Positions 52,455 to 59,953 of a stretch of 64,000 nucleotides of DNA are shown here, piece by piece; positions within the stretch are counted from its first letter, which is position 1, and each line of letters begins with the position of its first letter. This DNA is from an uncultured bacterium (GTDB lineage: Bacteria > Cyanobacteriota > Vampirovibrionia > Gastranaerophilales > Gastranaerophilaceae). A program made the translations under genes and the position numbers. Location: NCBI GenBank assembly GCA_949288725.1, contig CASELF010000042.1, positions 1 through 64,000 of the forward strand, read 5' to 3'. The notes beneath the pieces are model-generated. The model made no database searches. It was not told where the DNA came from and worked only from the letters and a program-made list of their open reading frames with translations.

Positions 52455-52505
52455 TGTTACAGTTAGTAACAACATATGACGCGATTTATATGTTTTTGCT
52501 ATACT
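52455..52505 (+). promoter_or_regulatory. Promoter and palindrome upstream of the AGCS symporter
   Basis: Extended -10 TGCTATACT (52497-52505) with a weak -35 near 52477. Upstream at 52455-52471 is TGTTAC-AGTTA-GTAACA, a 6-bp inverted repeat of CRP/FNR-family style, suitably placed for an activator. Regulator unknown. Confidence 0.5.
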
Positions 52506-52570
52506 GTTAGTAATATGGTTGGAATTTACCTCGTGTGACTAACCGATAATAGTTCTGAAAGGATAGTAGA

Positions 52571-54178
52571 ATGAAGAAATTTTTAGGTTTGATTATGTCA
52601 TTATTTTTTAGTATTCAACAAGCTGGGGCTATGAGTGTTGACGCATTTATGGACAAACATATTGCGCCGATATCCGATTTTGTTGCAAATTTGATATTTT
52701 TGTCGGTTCCTGTTTGTGGCTATAAGGTTCCGATAATTATTTTTTGGATTCTTATTGCCGGAATATTTTTCACTATATACTATCGCGGAATTGCGGTTTG
52801 GGGATTTAAGCATGCTCTTGATTTAATTATGAAGCCTGCTGACTCTTCCGACAAAGACGGTAATTGTGGTGAAGTTTCTTCATTCCAAGCGTTGGCTACT
52901 GCTTTGTCAGGAACTATTGGTATTGGTAGTATTGCAGGTGTTGCAATTTCTATTTCTATCGGTGGCCCTGGTGCGGCTTTTTGGATTTTTGCCGGTGCAA
53001 TACTTGGGATGTCTATAAAATTTGTTGAAGCAACTTTGGCTGTTAAGTATAGAAGATTTAATACTGACGGATCTATTTCCGGAGGCCCGATGCATTATAT
53101 TGCACACGGTTTGACAAGAAAAAATATGCGCTGGTTAGGTCAGCCTTTGTCTGTGGTATTTGCTATTCTTTGTATTGGTGGTGGTATTACAGGCGGTAAT
53201 ATGATTCAAATTAACCAATCTGCTCACCAAATCGTTTTTATTACAGGTGGGGCTCATAGTTTTATGCACGGTTATACTTGGGTTTTCGGTTTAATTGTTG
53301 CTATTTTGATCGGTTTAGTTGTTGTTGGTGGTATCAAAAGTATAGCTAAAGTTACAACTATTCTTGTTCCTACAATGTGTATTTTATATATTGTTTCAGG
53401 TCTAATTGTTATTGGCGCTAATATTGCTAATATCCCAAGTGCACTTGTTTTAATTTTGAAAGAAGCATTTCATCCTACTGCTGTTGCAGGCGGTGTTTTC
53501 GGTACAATCATTATTGGTTTAAGACGTTCTGTTCAATCTAATGAAGCTGGTACAGGTGCAGCTGCTATTGTTTATGCTACGGCGCAAACTAAGGAGGCTG
53601 TTTCTCAAGGTTTTGTTGCTTTATTGGAAACTTTCTTAACCGGTGTGCTTTGTTTGTTCACTTCTTTTGCTATTGTATTTTCAGGTGTACTTGCCAAAAC
53701 TCATATAGGACAAATTTCCGGTATTGAACTTGCGTCTAACGCATTTCAATCTGTTATTCCGTTCTTCCCTTATATTTTGTCTTTTATTGCGATATTGTTT
53801 GCTCTATCTACTTTGATTTCTTGGGCTTATTACAGTCAAAAGGCTTGGACTTTCCTTGTTGGTGAAGGTAAGAAAAGAGCGTTAACTTTTAATATCATTT
53901 ATTGTATCTTTATTGTTATCGGTTCTGTTATGAATGTTCAATCTGTTATTAATATTACTGATGCTATGATGATTGCTATGTGTGTGCCTAACGTTATTGT
54001 TTTATATGTTTTGGCACCTGAGGTTAAAAAAGATTTAATGGCTTATTGCAGAAAATATAATATAGGCAGATTTGTATATCCAAAGTGGTTTAAGGCAGAA
54101 CCTGTTCCTGTTGCGGCTAAATCTGAGGAAGATGATATTCCTGAATTTGTTGAAGTTAATGTGGAGGACAACAAATAA
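52571..54178 (+). CDS. Sodium:alanine symporter (AGCS) family protein
   Basis: 535 residues with about 10-11 membrane helices. GEVSSFQALATALSGTIGIGSIAGVAISISIGGPGAAFWIFAGAILGMSIKFVEATLAVKYR is the AGCS family signature; SISGGPMHYI and RRSVQSNEAGTGAAAIVYA follow. The first 20 residues end in AGAM and may be a cleavable or reverse signal. Imports alanine/glycine-type amino acids with Na+ or H+. Stop and next start overlap (TAATG), linking it to the ACT protein. Confidence 0.94.
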   Translation: MKKFLGLIMSLFFSIQQAGAMSVDAFMDKHIAPISDFVANLIFLSVPVCGYKVPIIIFWILIAGIFFTIYYRGIAVWGFKHALDLIMKPADSSDKDGNCGEVSSFQALATALSGTIGIGSIAGVAISISIGGPGAAFWIFAGAILGMSIKFVEATLAVKYRRFNTDGSISGGPMHYIAHGLTRKNMRWLGQPLSVVFAILCIGGGITGGNMIQINQSAHQIVFITGGAHSFMHGYTWVFGLIVAILIGLVVVGGIKSIAKVTTILVPTMCILYIVSGLIVIGANIANIPSALVLILKEAFHPTAVAGGVFGTIIIGLRRSVQSNEAGTGAAAIVYATAQTKEAVSQGFVALLETFLTGVLCLFTSFAIVFSGVLAKTHIGQISGIELASNAFQSVIPFFPYILSFIAILFALSTLISWAYYSQKAWTFLVGEGKKRALTFNIIYCIFIVIGSVMNVQSVINITDAMMIAMCVPNVIVLYVLAPEVKKDLMAYCRKYNIGRFVYPKWFKAEPVPVAAKSEEDDIPEFVEVNVEDNK

Positions 54179-54453
54179 TGGCTAATCAAATTATTGTTAC
54201 TGTCTTTGGTGCAGATAGAGTAGGTATTGTTGCAGAAGTTACTGCTGTACTTGCTAAATATGAAATAAATATTGAAGATATTAAGCAAACTCTTATGCAA
54301 GGACATTTTGTTATGTTTATGCTTTGTGATATCGAAAAATCAAAATATTCTTTTAAGGAAATTAAAGAAGCATTAACAAATAAAGGCTCAGATATGGGCA
54401 TGGAAATCTGGGTTCAAAAAAAAGAAATTATTGATAATATGCATAAAATTTAG
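54178..54453 (+). CDS. ACT-domain protein, UPF0237 type
   Basis: 91 residues, a single ACT domain: IIVTVFGADRVGIVAEVTAVLAKYEINIEDIKQTLMQGHFVMFMLCDI, the GcvR/UPF0237 pattern. ACT domains bind amino acids; coupling to the AGCS gene suggests it senses the imported amino acid. Ends in a 4-base overlap (TTAG) with the convergent next gene. Confidence 0.93.
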   Translation: MANQIIVTVFGADRVGIVAEVTAVLAKYEINIEDIKQTLMQGHFVMFMLCDIEKSKYSFKEIKEALTNKGSDMGMEIWVQKKEIIDNMHKI

Positions 54454-54755
54454 CGTGTGTGCTTTGTTAAGTTGTTTACTTTATAAATATGATCGTACAC
54501 TTGTATTGCAATATTGGCTTGTAAATCTTCATTTTTAAGTGCGGTAGTGTATGGACCGTAATTCATAAGAGTTAAAGCGTCACTTTTTGGGAAAAATGTA
54601 AGTGGCGTATTCTCTTTTTTTATCAATGTTTCAATATTTGGAATTTCCGGTTTGATTTTTTTATATATGGCACTGTTTTTATCTATTTTAAATTTTATGT
54701 TGCTAATGTTAGGTTTAGAATCAAGATTTTTTAATATGTTAAAATTAACTTTCAT
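54450..54755 (-). CDS. Small hypothetical protein, 101 residues
   Basis: Preceded by GAAAGGAAACAAA, a good ribosome site. Starts MKVNFNILKNLDSKPNISNIKFKIDKNSAIYKKI, then TPLTFFPKSDALTLMNYGPYTTALKNEDLQANIAIQVYDHIYKVNN. No signal peptide, no known family. Shares TTAG with the ACT gene stop. Confidence 0.65.
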   Translation of the reverse strand: MKVNFNILKNLDSKPNISNIKFKIDKNSAIYKKIKPEIPNIETLIKKENTPLTFFPKSDALTLMNYGPYTTALKNEDLQANIAIQVYDHIYKVNNLTKHTR

Positions 54756-54894
54756 TTTGTTTCCTTTCGTTCTTTAATTTTACACATATTAAATCAAAAC
54801 AAAAAATAATTTGCTATTAGTTTAGCAAATTATTACAAAATTTTTATATAATTTTAATATTCTGTACTGTTAGCATATTTAATAAAGTTCAATT

Positions 54895-55335
54895 TTAATA
54901 ATTAATTTTATTTCCGTTTTTGTCATAGCGGGTTACGGTTCCGTCCATATTTATTTTATAACTGCCAATTTTATTTCCATATTTGTCATATTGGGTGGTT
55001 TTGTTTCCATATCTTTTATAGGAGCCTGTTATTTCTCCATAGCGGTTATATGTATTAACTATTTTGCTGCTTCTTTTATATGGTCTTCTTTTTATTTTGT
55101 ACCCTTGGGTTTGGCTTATTACTTGACCATTGGGGTTGTAATAGGTTATGGAACCGTTCATGTTTCTTTTGGCAATGCTAATGACATTTCCGTTTTTATC
55201 ATAACAAGTTGTTTTAGTCCCGTATCTTTTGCAGCAATTTATTTTTTTGCATTGGTCATAATGATTTATGCATCTTGCAAATACCGGAGTTGCGGTTATA
55301 CATATTATTATAAAAATGGCTAAAAACTTTTTCAT
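54895..55335 (-). CDS. Secreted protein with YDKNGN-type repeats
   Basis: 146 residues from ATG 55335, where GGGGAATGTT gives the ribosome site; the frame is open 16 codons further. Residues 1-20 form a signal peptide ending PVFA. The mature part starts with a Cys cluster (RCINHYDQCKKINCCKRYG) and then repeats of about 10-14 residues: YDKNGNVIS, YNPNGQVIS, YNRYGEITGSYK, YDKYGNKIGSYK, YDKNGNKI. These recall YD/RHS or MORN-like beta-hairpin repeats. Very basic. Exported, probably envelope- or surface-binding; function unknown. Confidence 0.75.
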   Translation of the reverse strand: MKKFLAIFIIICITATPVFARCINHYDQCKKINCCKRYGTKTTCYDKNGNVISIAKRNMNGSITYYNPNGQVISQTQGYKIKRRPYKRSSKIVNTYNRYGEITGSYKRYGNKTTQYDKYGNKIGSYKINMDGTVTRYDKNGNKINY

Positions 55336-55513
55336 AACATTCCCCTTATTTATTAAAATAGAAAAATTGTAAAAATTGTTCAAAAAGGATGCTTTTGTTA
55401 TAAATTGTTAAGTAAAATTTTGTATTGATGTTGATACGGTGCGGAAATTAACAAATATGAAATAGTGTTTCAAATCTGATTTTTGTGATATATATTAATA
55501 AGAAATGGATTGA

Positions 55514-55585
55514 GCGGGCATAGTTCAGTGGTAGAATGTCTCCTTCCCAAGGAGAAGATCGCGAGTTCGAGTCTCGTTGCCCGCT
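55514..55585 (+). tRNA. tRNA-Gly (CCC)
   Basis: 72-nt cloverleaf: acceptor GCGGGCA/TGCCCGC with discriminator T (usual for Gly), D stem region TAGTTCAGTGGTAGAA, anticodon stem TCTCC/GGAGA with loop TTCCCAA and anticodon CCC, T stem GCGAG/CTCGT with one G-U. CCA not encoded. Confidence 0.94.
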
Positions 55586-55622
55586 TTTTAATATTATTTA
55601 GGGATTAGATGTGAGGTTTTTG

Positions 55623-56534
55623 ATGTCGTATTATGATGAATTATTAAAAAAAATTCCCAAGATTAAAAAATTTTTAGATACCGGTTCTAATTGTACTATT
55701 TATCATTATACGAAGCCTGAAAAACTTTTGAATATTTTATCAGGCGGTACAATTCGTTTTTCTAATGCTTTGTATCTTAATGATAAAGAAGAAATTGCTT
55801 ATTCTTATAAACTTATTATTGAATTGATTGATCAGACTGAAAATCTTAATCAGGATTTGTTTGCAAAAATTAAAAATCATTTTAATAACAAGTATAAGCA
55901 TATTGTCGGTGGGAATGATGATTTTATAAATAAGTTGGAATATTTTACGACATCTTTTTCTACTGAAAGCGATAATTTGACGCTTTGGAATAACTACGCT
56001 AAAGGTAAAAATTATACAGGTTATAATATCGGATTTGATAAGCAAAAACTTGTGTGTGAAATGGATAAAAATAATTATCTGCCAATTTATGGAAGCGTTA
56101 TTTATGATAAGCAAAAACAGGTTAAGATTATACGTGCTATTTTTAAAAAATGGAATAGTCTTTTTGAAAGAGCATTGAAGTCTAAAAAATCTAATGAAGT
56201 TAAATTGTTTGATATCTTGTTTGAATTGGTTGATATTTTAAGTATCGTTAGTATATTTTTTAAAAATCCGCAATTTAAAAATGAGCATGAATATCGTATT
56301 GTTATGGTGAATGTTTTTGGGGCTGAAAACTCTAAACCTACAGGTGTTGTAGAGAAAAATGGTTTATTTGTTCCTTATCTTGAATATCATTTTTCTAAGG
56401 ATTCTGTTGTGTCTGTTAATATCGGACCAACTTTTGAAGAAAATATTTTCTATACCAGCACAAATAGAATGCTTTTAAATTTTGGGTATCAGGGAAAAGT
56501 TGTTAACCGTTCCAAAATACCGTTGAGGTATTAG
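55623..56534 (+). CDS. DUF2971 family protein
   Basis: 303 residues from ATG 55623 (GTGAGGT upstream); a GTG four codons earlier is an alternative. IYHYTKPEKLLNILSGGTIRFSNALYLNDKEEIAYS, FTTSFSTESDNLTLWNNYAKGKNYTGYNIGFD and KNEHEYRIVMV are the DUF2971 signatures. Members are scattered, often on accessory DNA, and some sit in defence islands; no biochemical role can be stated. It lies 37 bases after tRNA-Gly, a common spot for insertions, and is convergent with the HEXXH gene. Confidence 0.88.
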   Translation: MSYYDELLKKIPKIKKFLDTGSNCTIYHYTKPEKLLNILSGGTIRFSNALYLNDKEEIAYSYKLIIELIDQTENLNQDLFAKIKNHFNNKYKHIVGGNDDFINKLEYFTTSFSTESDNLTLWNNYAKGKNYTGYNIGFDKQKLVCEMDKNNYLPIYGSVIYDKQKQVKIIRAIFKKWNSLFERALKSKKSNEVKLFDILFELVDILSIVSIFFKNPQFKNEHEYRIVMVNVFGAENSKPTGVVEKNGLFVPYLEYHFSKDSVVSVNIGPTFEENIFYTSTNRMLLNFGYQGKVVNRSKIPLRY

Positions 56535-57976
56535 TTTGCCATTGAGTCCAGTCTAAGTGTATTTAGTATGTACGTAGGACTTATTGAGGCATTAGGATTT
56601 TTGGAGTTTACTGTTTTACATACATTATCTAAATGTGTGTATAGCGGATCTTTTAGGGCTGCGCTTTCTGCTTCTCTGGCTCCAATTTCTAATGGTGATT
56701 TTAGGTATTGGGCAAATGTTCCATTTTGAGGTTTTTGTGCAATCATTTGTGCTGTTTCTGCTGCTTTTTCGGCTGTTCTTGGTTGTGATATCATTTCTTT
56801 TGTCATTGCTTGATAGATGTTTTTGCCCAGTTCTGTCGGCATCATTGTATTTAGACCTTTTTCGATTACTATTCTTGCATATTGGTCGATATGTTCTCTT
56901 TCGTGTATTGTTACAATGATTCTTTTTAATTCGGGACTTAAATTTTTATATGCTTTTTGAAGTTCATTGTATTTATCAACAATACTTGCGGAAATTTCTT
57001 CTACTATTGTTTTGTTGGTTTCTTTATCTAGATATGTAAATTTATAGGTATCATTAATCTTTTTTATTTCTAATGTATCATATCTGCTTATTGCAGGGAT
57101 TCTTGCTCTGTTATCATTTATAATAATAGTACATGTGTTGCCTATGGCTTTTCCTGCTGTGAATTCCGGTAATGTTTGAAATTCTAATTGTGGTTTGGTG
57201 TGTATATTATACTTTTGTGCCCATTTTTCTAATACAACTTCAGGAAGTTTGTCATATTCTACATTATAATCCGCAAGTTCTTGTTTTAGTGTTTTAAGTT
57301 CTGCGGGGCTTAAGTTTTTGATACTTTTTAGTTCTTGTGCTGTTGCTTGTTTAAAATAGATACTTCTTTCAAGTTCTGCATTATATGTTGGTGATGTTAC
57401 TGTGTCTATTACTTCAGAAAATTTTTTCTGGTTAAATAATTCTTTGTTTATTCCGATTTTTCCATATTTAGTGAAGGTCTTTAATTTTGTTATTGATTTT
57501 GGGACAAAAGGTAAAGACAATGCTATATCTACGGTGTCTTCGCCAATAGTTTCTAAATTTTTTCTTGCTGTGTCATATTGTTTATTTCGATTATTTTTTG
57601 CAAATTCAAGACAATGTTTTGTTGTTTTTATTGTGGCAAAAGTCGCAAATCCAACAGCAAGAGCACTTCCGCCTACTGCTATTGGAATTCCTATTATTGG
57701 TAATATTGATAAACCTGCTGTAATTCCTACTAATCCTAATAGGCATTTAGGATTTTCAAACATTTCTTTTGCTGTTGAGATACATTGTTGTTTTATTCCT
57801 TCCCATAATATTTGCATTCCCTCCTCAAATTTAATGGGTTTGTTAGGTGAAGGTGTATTGTTGTTGTTTAGCCCAAAGTTTATTAAAGTGCTGTTTGGTA
57901 TGCTTTGGTGCCTATTAGAATAGTTTAATTTATTGTAATTATATCTCTGTGTGTTATAATTATCTACTCGTATCAT
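56531..57976 (-). CDS. Putative membrane-associated HEXXH metallopeptidase with INFGL motif
   Basis: 481 residues, unknown family. N-terminal Asn/Tyr-rich stretch with STLINFGLNNN (31-38), then two hydrophobic helices at about 79-114 (GLVGITAGLSILPIIGIPIAVGG and beyond) and a long soluble part. IIVTIHEREHIDQYARIV contains HEREH (His358, Glu359, His362), a gluzincin-type zinc site, and SPLEIGAREAESAAL (Glu430/435/437) could provide the third ligand about 70 residues later. No signal peptide. If zinc binding is real this is a novel peptidase; the motif alone can arise by chance. Confidence 0.7.
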   Translation of the reverse strand: MIRVDNYNTQRYNYNKLNYSNRHQSIPNSTLINFGLNNNNTPSPNKPIKFEEGMQILWEGIKQQCISTAKEMFENPKCLLGLVGITAGLSILPIIGIPIAVGGSALAVGFATFATIKTTKHCLEFAKNNRNKQYDTARKNLETIGEDTVDIALSLPFVPKSITKLKTFTKYGKIGINKELFNQKKFSEVIDTVTSPTYNAELERSIYFKQATAQELKSIKNLSPAELKTLKQELADYNVEYDKLPEVVLEKWAQKYNIHTKPQLEFQTLPEFTAGKAIGNTCTIIINDNRARIPAISRYDTLEIKKINDTYKFTYLDKETNKTIVEEISASIVDKYNELQKAYKNLSPELKRIIVTIHEREHIDQYARIVIEKGLNTMMPTELGKNIYQAMTKEMISQPRTAEKAAETAQMIAQKPQNGTFAQYLKSPLEIGAREAESAALKDPLYTHLDNVCKTVNSKNPNASISPTYILNTLRLDSMAN

Positions 57977-58113
57977 ATTAACCTTCGTCTCTTTTTTTAT
58001 TATAAAGCATGTAATAATTTTTTTTGCTATATTTATAAAATAAATTTACACTAAATGTCTATTTATTTTTTTATAATCTGTTATTATAATTAGGTATTAA
58101 AAGGAGAACGGTT

Positions 58114-58419
58114 ATGTTAGTTGAATTAAATAGTCAGAATTTTGACGAAGAAACAAAATCCGGCTTGAAGTTGATTGAATTTTATACAACTTGGTGCGGA
58201 TATTGCAGAAATCAAAGAATAGAATTACAGGATTTCGAAGAGTCTAAAATATGGATTGGGCTTGTTGATGCCGATGAATCTCCTGAAATTGCACAAAAAT
58301 ATAATATCAATGGGTTTCCAACATTTGTCTTATTAAAAGACGGCAATCCTGTGGCAAAAATTGTAGGTTTCCATCAAAAAGCACAGTTATTAAATGAACT
58401 TATGGGTTATTTAAACTAG
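58114..58419 (+). CDS. Thioredoxin family protein
   Basis: 101 residues, thioredoxin fold: LIEFYTTWCGYCRNQ with redox pair Cys28-Cys31, DADESPEIAQKYNINGFPTFVLLKDG with the cis-proline in GFPTF. WCGYC replaces the classical WCGPC, altering redox potential. Cytoplasmic (no signal). AAAAGGAG precedes the ATG. Shares CTAG with the next convergent gene. Confidence 0.93.
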   Translation: MLVELNSQNFDEETKSGLKLIEFYTTWCGYCRNQRIELQDFEESKIWIGLVDADESPEIAQKYNINGFPTFVLLKDGNPVAKIVGFHQKAQLLNELMGYLN

Positions 58420-59345
58420 GCATTAGTAGTTTTTTGAGGTTCAGACTTTTGGTTTGGATCCCAAAAACTGCTAAATGAATATTTATTCATATCGATTTTC
58501 TTAATCTGTGGTTCTACTATTTTCTTAAGAAGAACTTTTTCAGTAAAATTATCAATAAATTTCATTGTTAAAATTAATGCAGTAAATGAACCTGCGGATT
58601 TCCAGGCTTTTAATTTGAAAATTTCTTTATCAAAAGTTTTGTTTAATGAATCCAAATTTTTGACTGAATCAATAACATCTTTAAATCTTTTATTTGCAAA
58701 ATCAGTTATACGTTTTTTATCTGAATTTGCAACAGCCCCTCGTTTGCAATTTGCAAGGAGTTTATCATATATTTTTACAAAAATATTTTTGTTATGGTAT
58801 GTTGTGTAATTATTATTGTAGAAGTTATCAAAACTTGTTTGGAAATCTTTTACAATTTTATCTTTGTCTTGGTAAGGTTCAAAAATTCTTTCAGATGCCG
58901 CATAATTTTTGATGTATCGTAGTGTTTGTTCTTTTGCGTTAGTTGAAAGTTTCAGACCTTTGTATTTTTCTATTTGTGAAAAAGCGCTTGCTCCCATGTG
59001 CCCGAAAATCATTGGCATAATGATGCTTGCATTGGCTTGAAATACAGCTTGCGAAAATGCTCTTTCTGCATTTGGATCATATACGTTGCCTTTATTTTTG
59101 TACTTGTCATATACATCTGCGCCAAAATACATTAATGCAGGAACCCAGCATAATGTTGCAAATGTCGGGAACAATTCATTAATCGCTACACCTACATCAT
59201 TTGTGTAACCTAAAAGTCTTAAGGGGTAATTTTGTAGTGGGTCTTTATAATTTTTTTCTTTTTTTGTTTTTTTTGCATCAAAATTAACATCTTGAGGGTT
59301 GTTGTTTCCAAATCTCAGGTTATTTACTATCGGGGTAATCTTCAT
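58416..59345 (-). CDS. Unknown membrane protein with RFGN motif
   Basis: 309 residues from ATG 59345 (GGGAG upstream); an upstream TTG at 59357 is unlikely. Begins MKITPIVNNLRFGNNNPQDVNF. Hydrophobic segments at about 63-80 (LFPTFATLCWVPALMYFG), 105-122 (ANASIIMPMIFGHMGASAF) and 262-278 (SAGSFTALILTMKFI), with charged helices between. It resembles the 699-residue protein in plan (motif, short helices, long charged loops). No known family. Confidence 0.75.
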   Translation of the reverse strand: MKITPIVNNLRFGNNNPQDVNFDAKKTKKEKNYKDPLQNYPLRLLGYTNDVGVAINELFPTFATLCWVPALMYFGADVYDKYKNKGNVYDPNAERAFSQAVFQANASIIMPMIFGHMGASAFSQIEKYKGLKLSTNAKEQTLRYIKNYAASERIFEPYQDKDKIVKDFQTSFDNFYNNNYTTYHNKNIFVKIYDKLLANCKRGAVANSDKKRITDFANKRFKDVIDSVKNLDSLNKTFDKEIFKLKAWKSAGSFTALILTMKFIDNFTEKVLLKKIVEPQIKKIDMNKYSFSSFWDPNQKSEPQKTTNA

Positions 59346-59463
59346 ATTTTCTCCCAAGCCAAACTATTCACACATTCACTCATAGATTATTATAAAATCA
59401 AGTCGTTTTCAATATTTATAAAAATTTTGTGATATATCTTTACATATATACTTTTAAATTGTT

Positions 59464-59940
59464 TTATGGTGTAAAGCCCTCGTCATCAAGAAGATTTTCA
59501 CTATTTGAGGATTGTACTGCCATCTCATCACAACGTTCATTATATTCGTGCCCATTGTGTCCTTTTATCCATATAAATTTTACGTTATGGTCTTTTTTTG
59601 CTTCTAATAATCTTTTCCATAGGTCTTGATTTTTTACGGGTTGTTTATTGGCACTTTTCCAACCCTTTTTCACCCAGCCGTCAATCCATTTTTGATTAAA
59701 GGCATCTACTAAGTATTTTGAATCTGATGTCAGTTCAACATCACATGGCTTTTTCAACGCTTCAAGTCCTACGATTGCTGCCAGAAGTTCCATTCTGTTA
59801 TTTGTTGTTACTTTATAACCTTGGGTTAATTCTTTTCTATGAATTTTTCCGTTATCATCTTCAGCAATTAAAATTGTTCCGTATCCGCCTTTGCCGGGAT
59901 TTCCGCTACAGGCTCCGTCTGTATATATTTTGATTAACAT
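59464..59940 (-). CDS. rnhA: Ribonuclease HI
   Basis: Degrades RNA in RNA-DNA hybrids. 158 residues: IYTDGACSGNPGKGGYG, NNRMELLAAIVGLEAL, TSDSKYLVDA and IKGHNGHEYNERCDEMA. Catalytic Asp8, Glu51, Asp73 and Asp138 with His near 128. Thirteen bases after the UvrD-like gene, so the two form an operon linking helicase and R-loop removal. Confidence 0.96.
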   Translation of the reverse strand: MLIKIYTDGACSGNPGKGGYGTILIAEDDNGKIHRKELTQGYKVTTNNRMELLAAIVGLEALKKPCDVELTSDSKYLVDAFNQKWIDGWVKKGWKSANKQPVKNQDLWKRLLEAKKDHNVKFIWIKGHNGHEYNERCDEMAVQSSNSENLLDDEGFTP

Positions 59941-59953
59941 ATTTTTATTCCCT

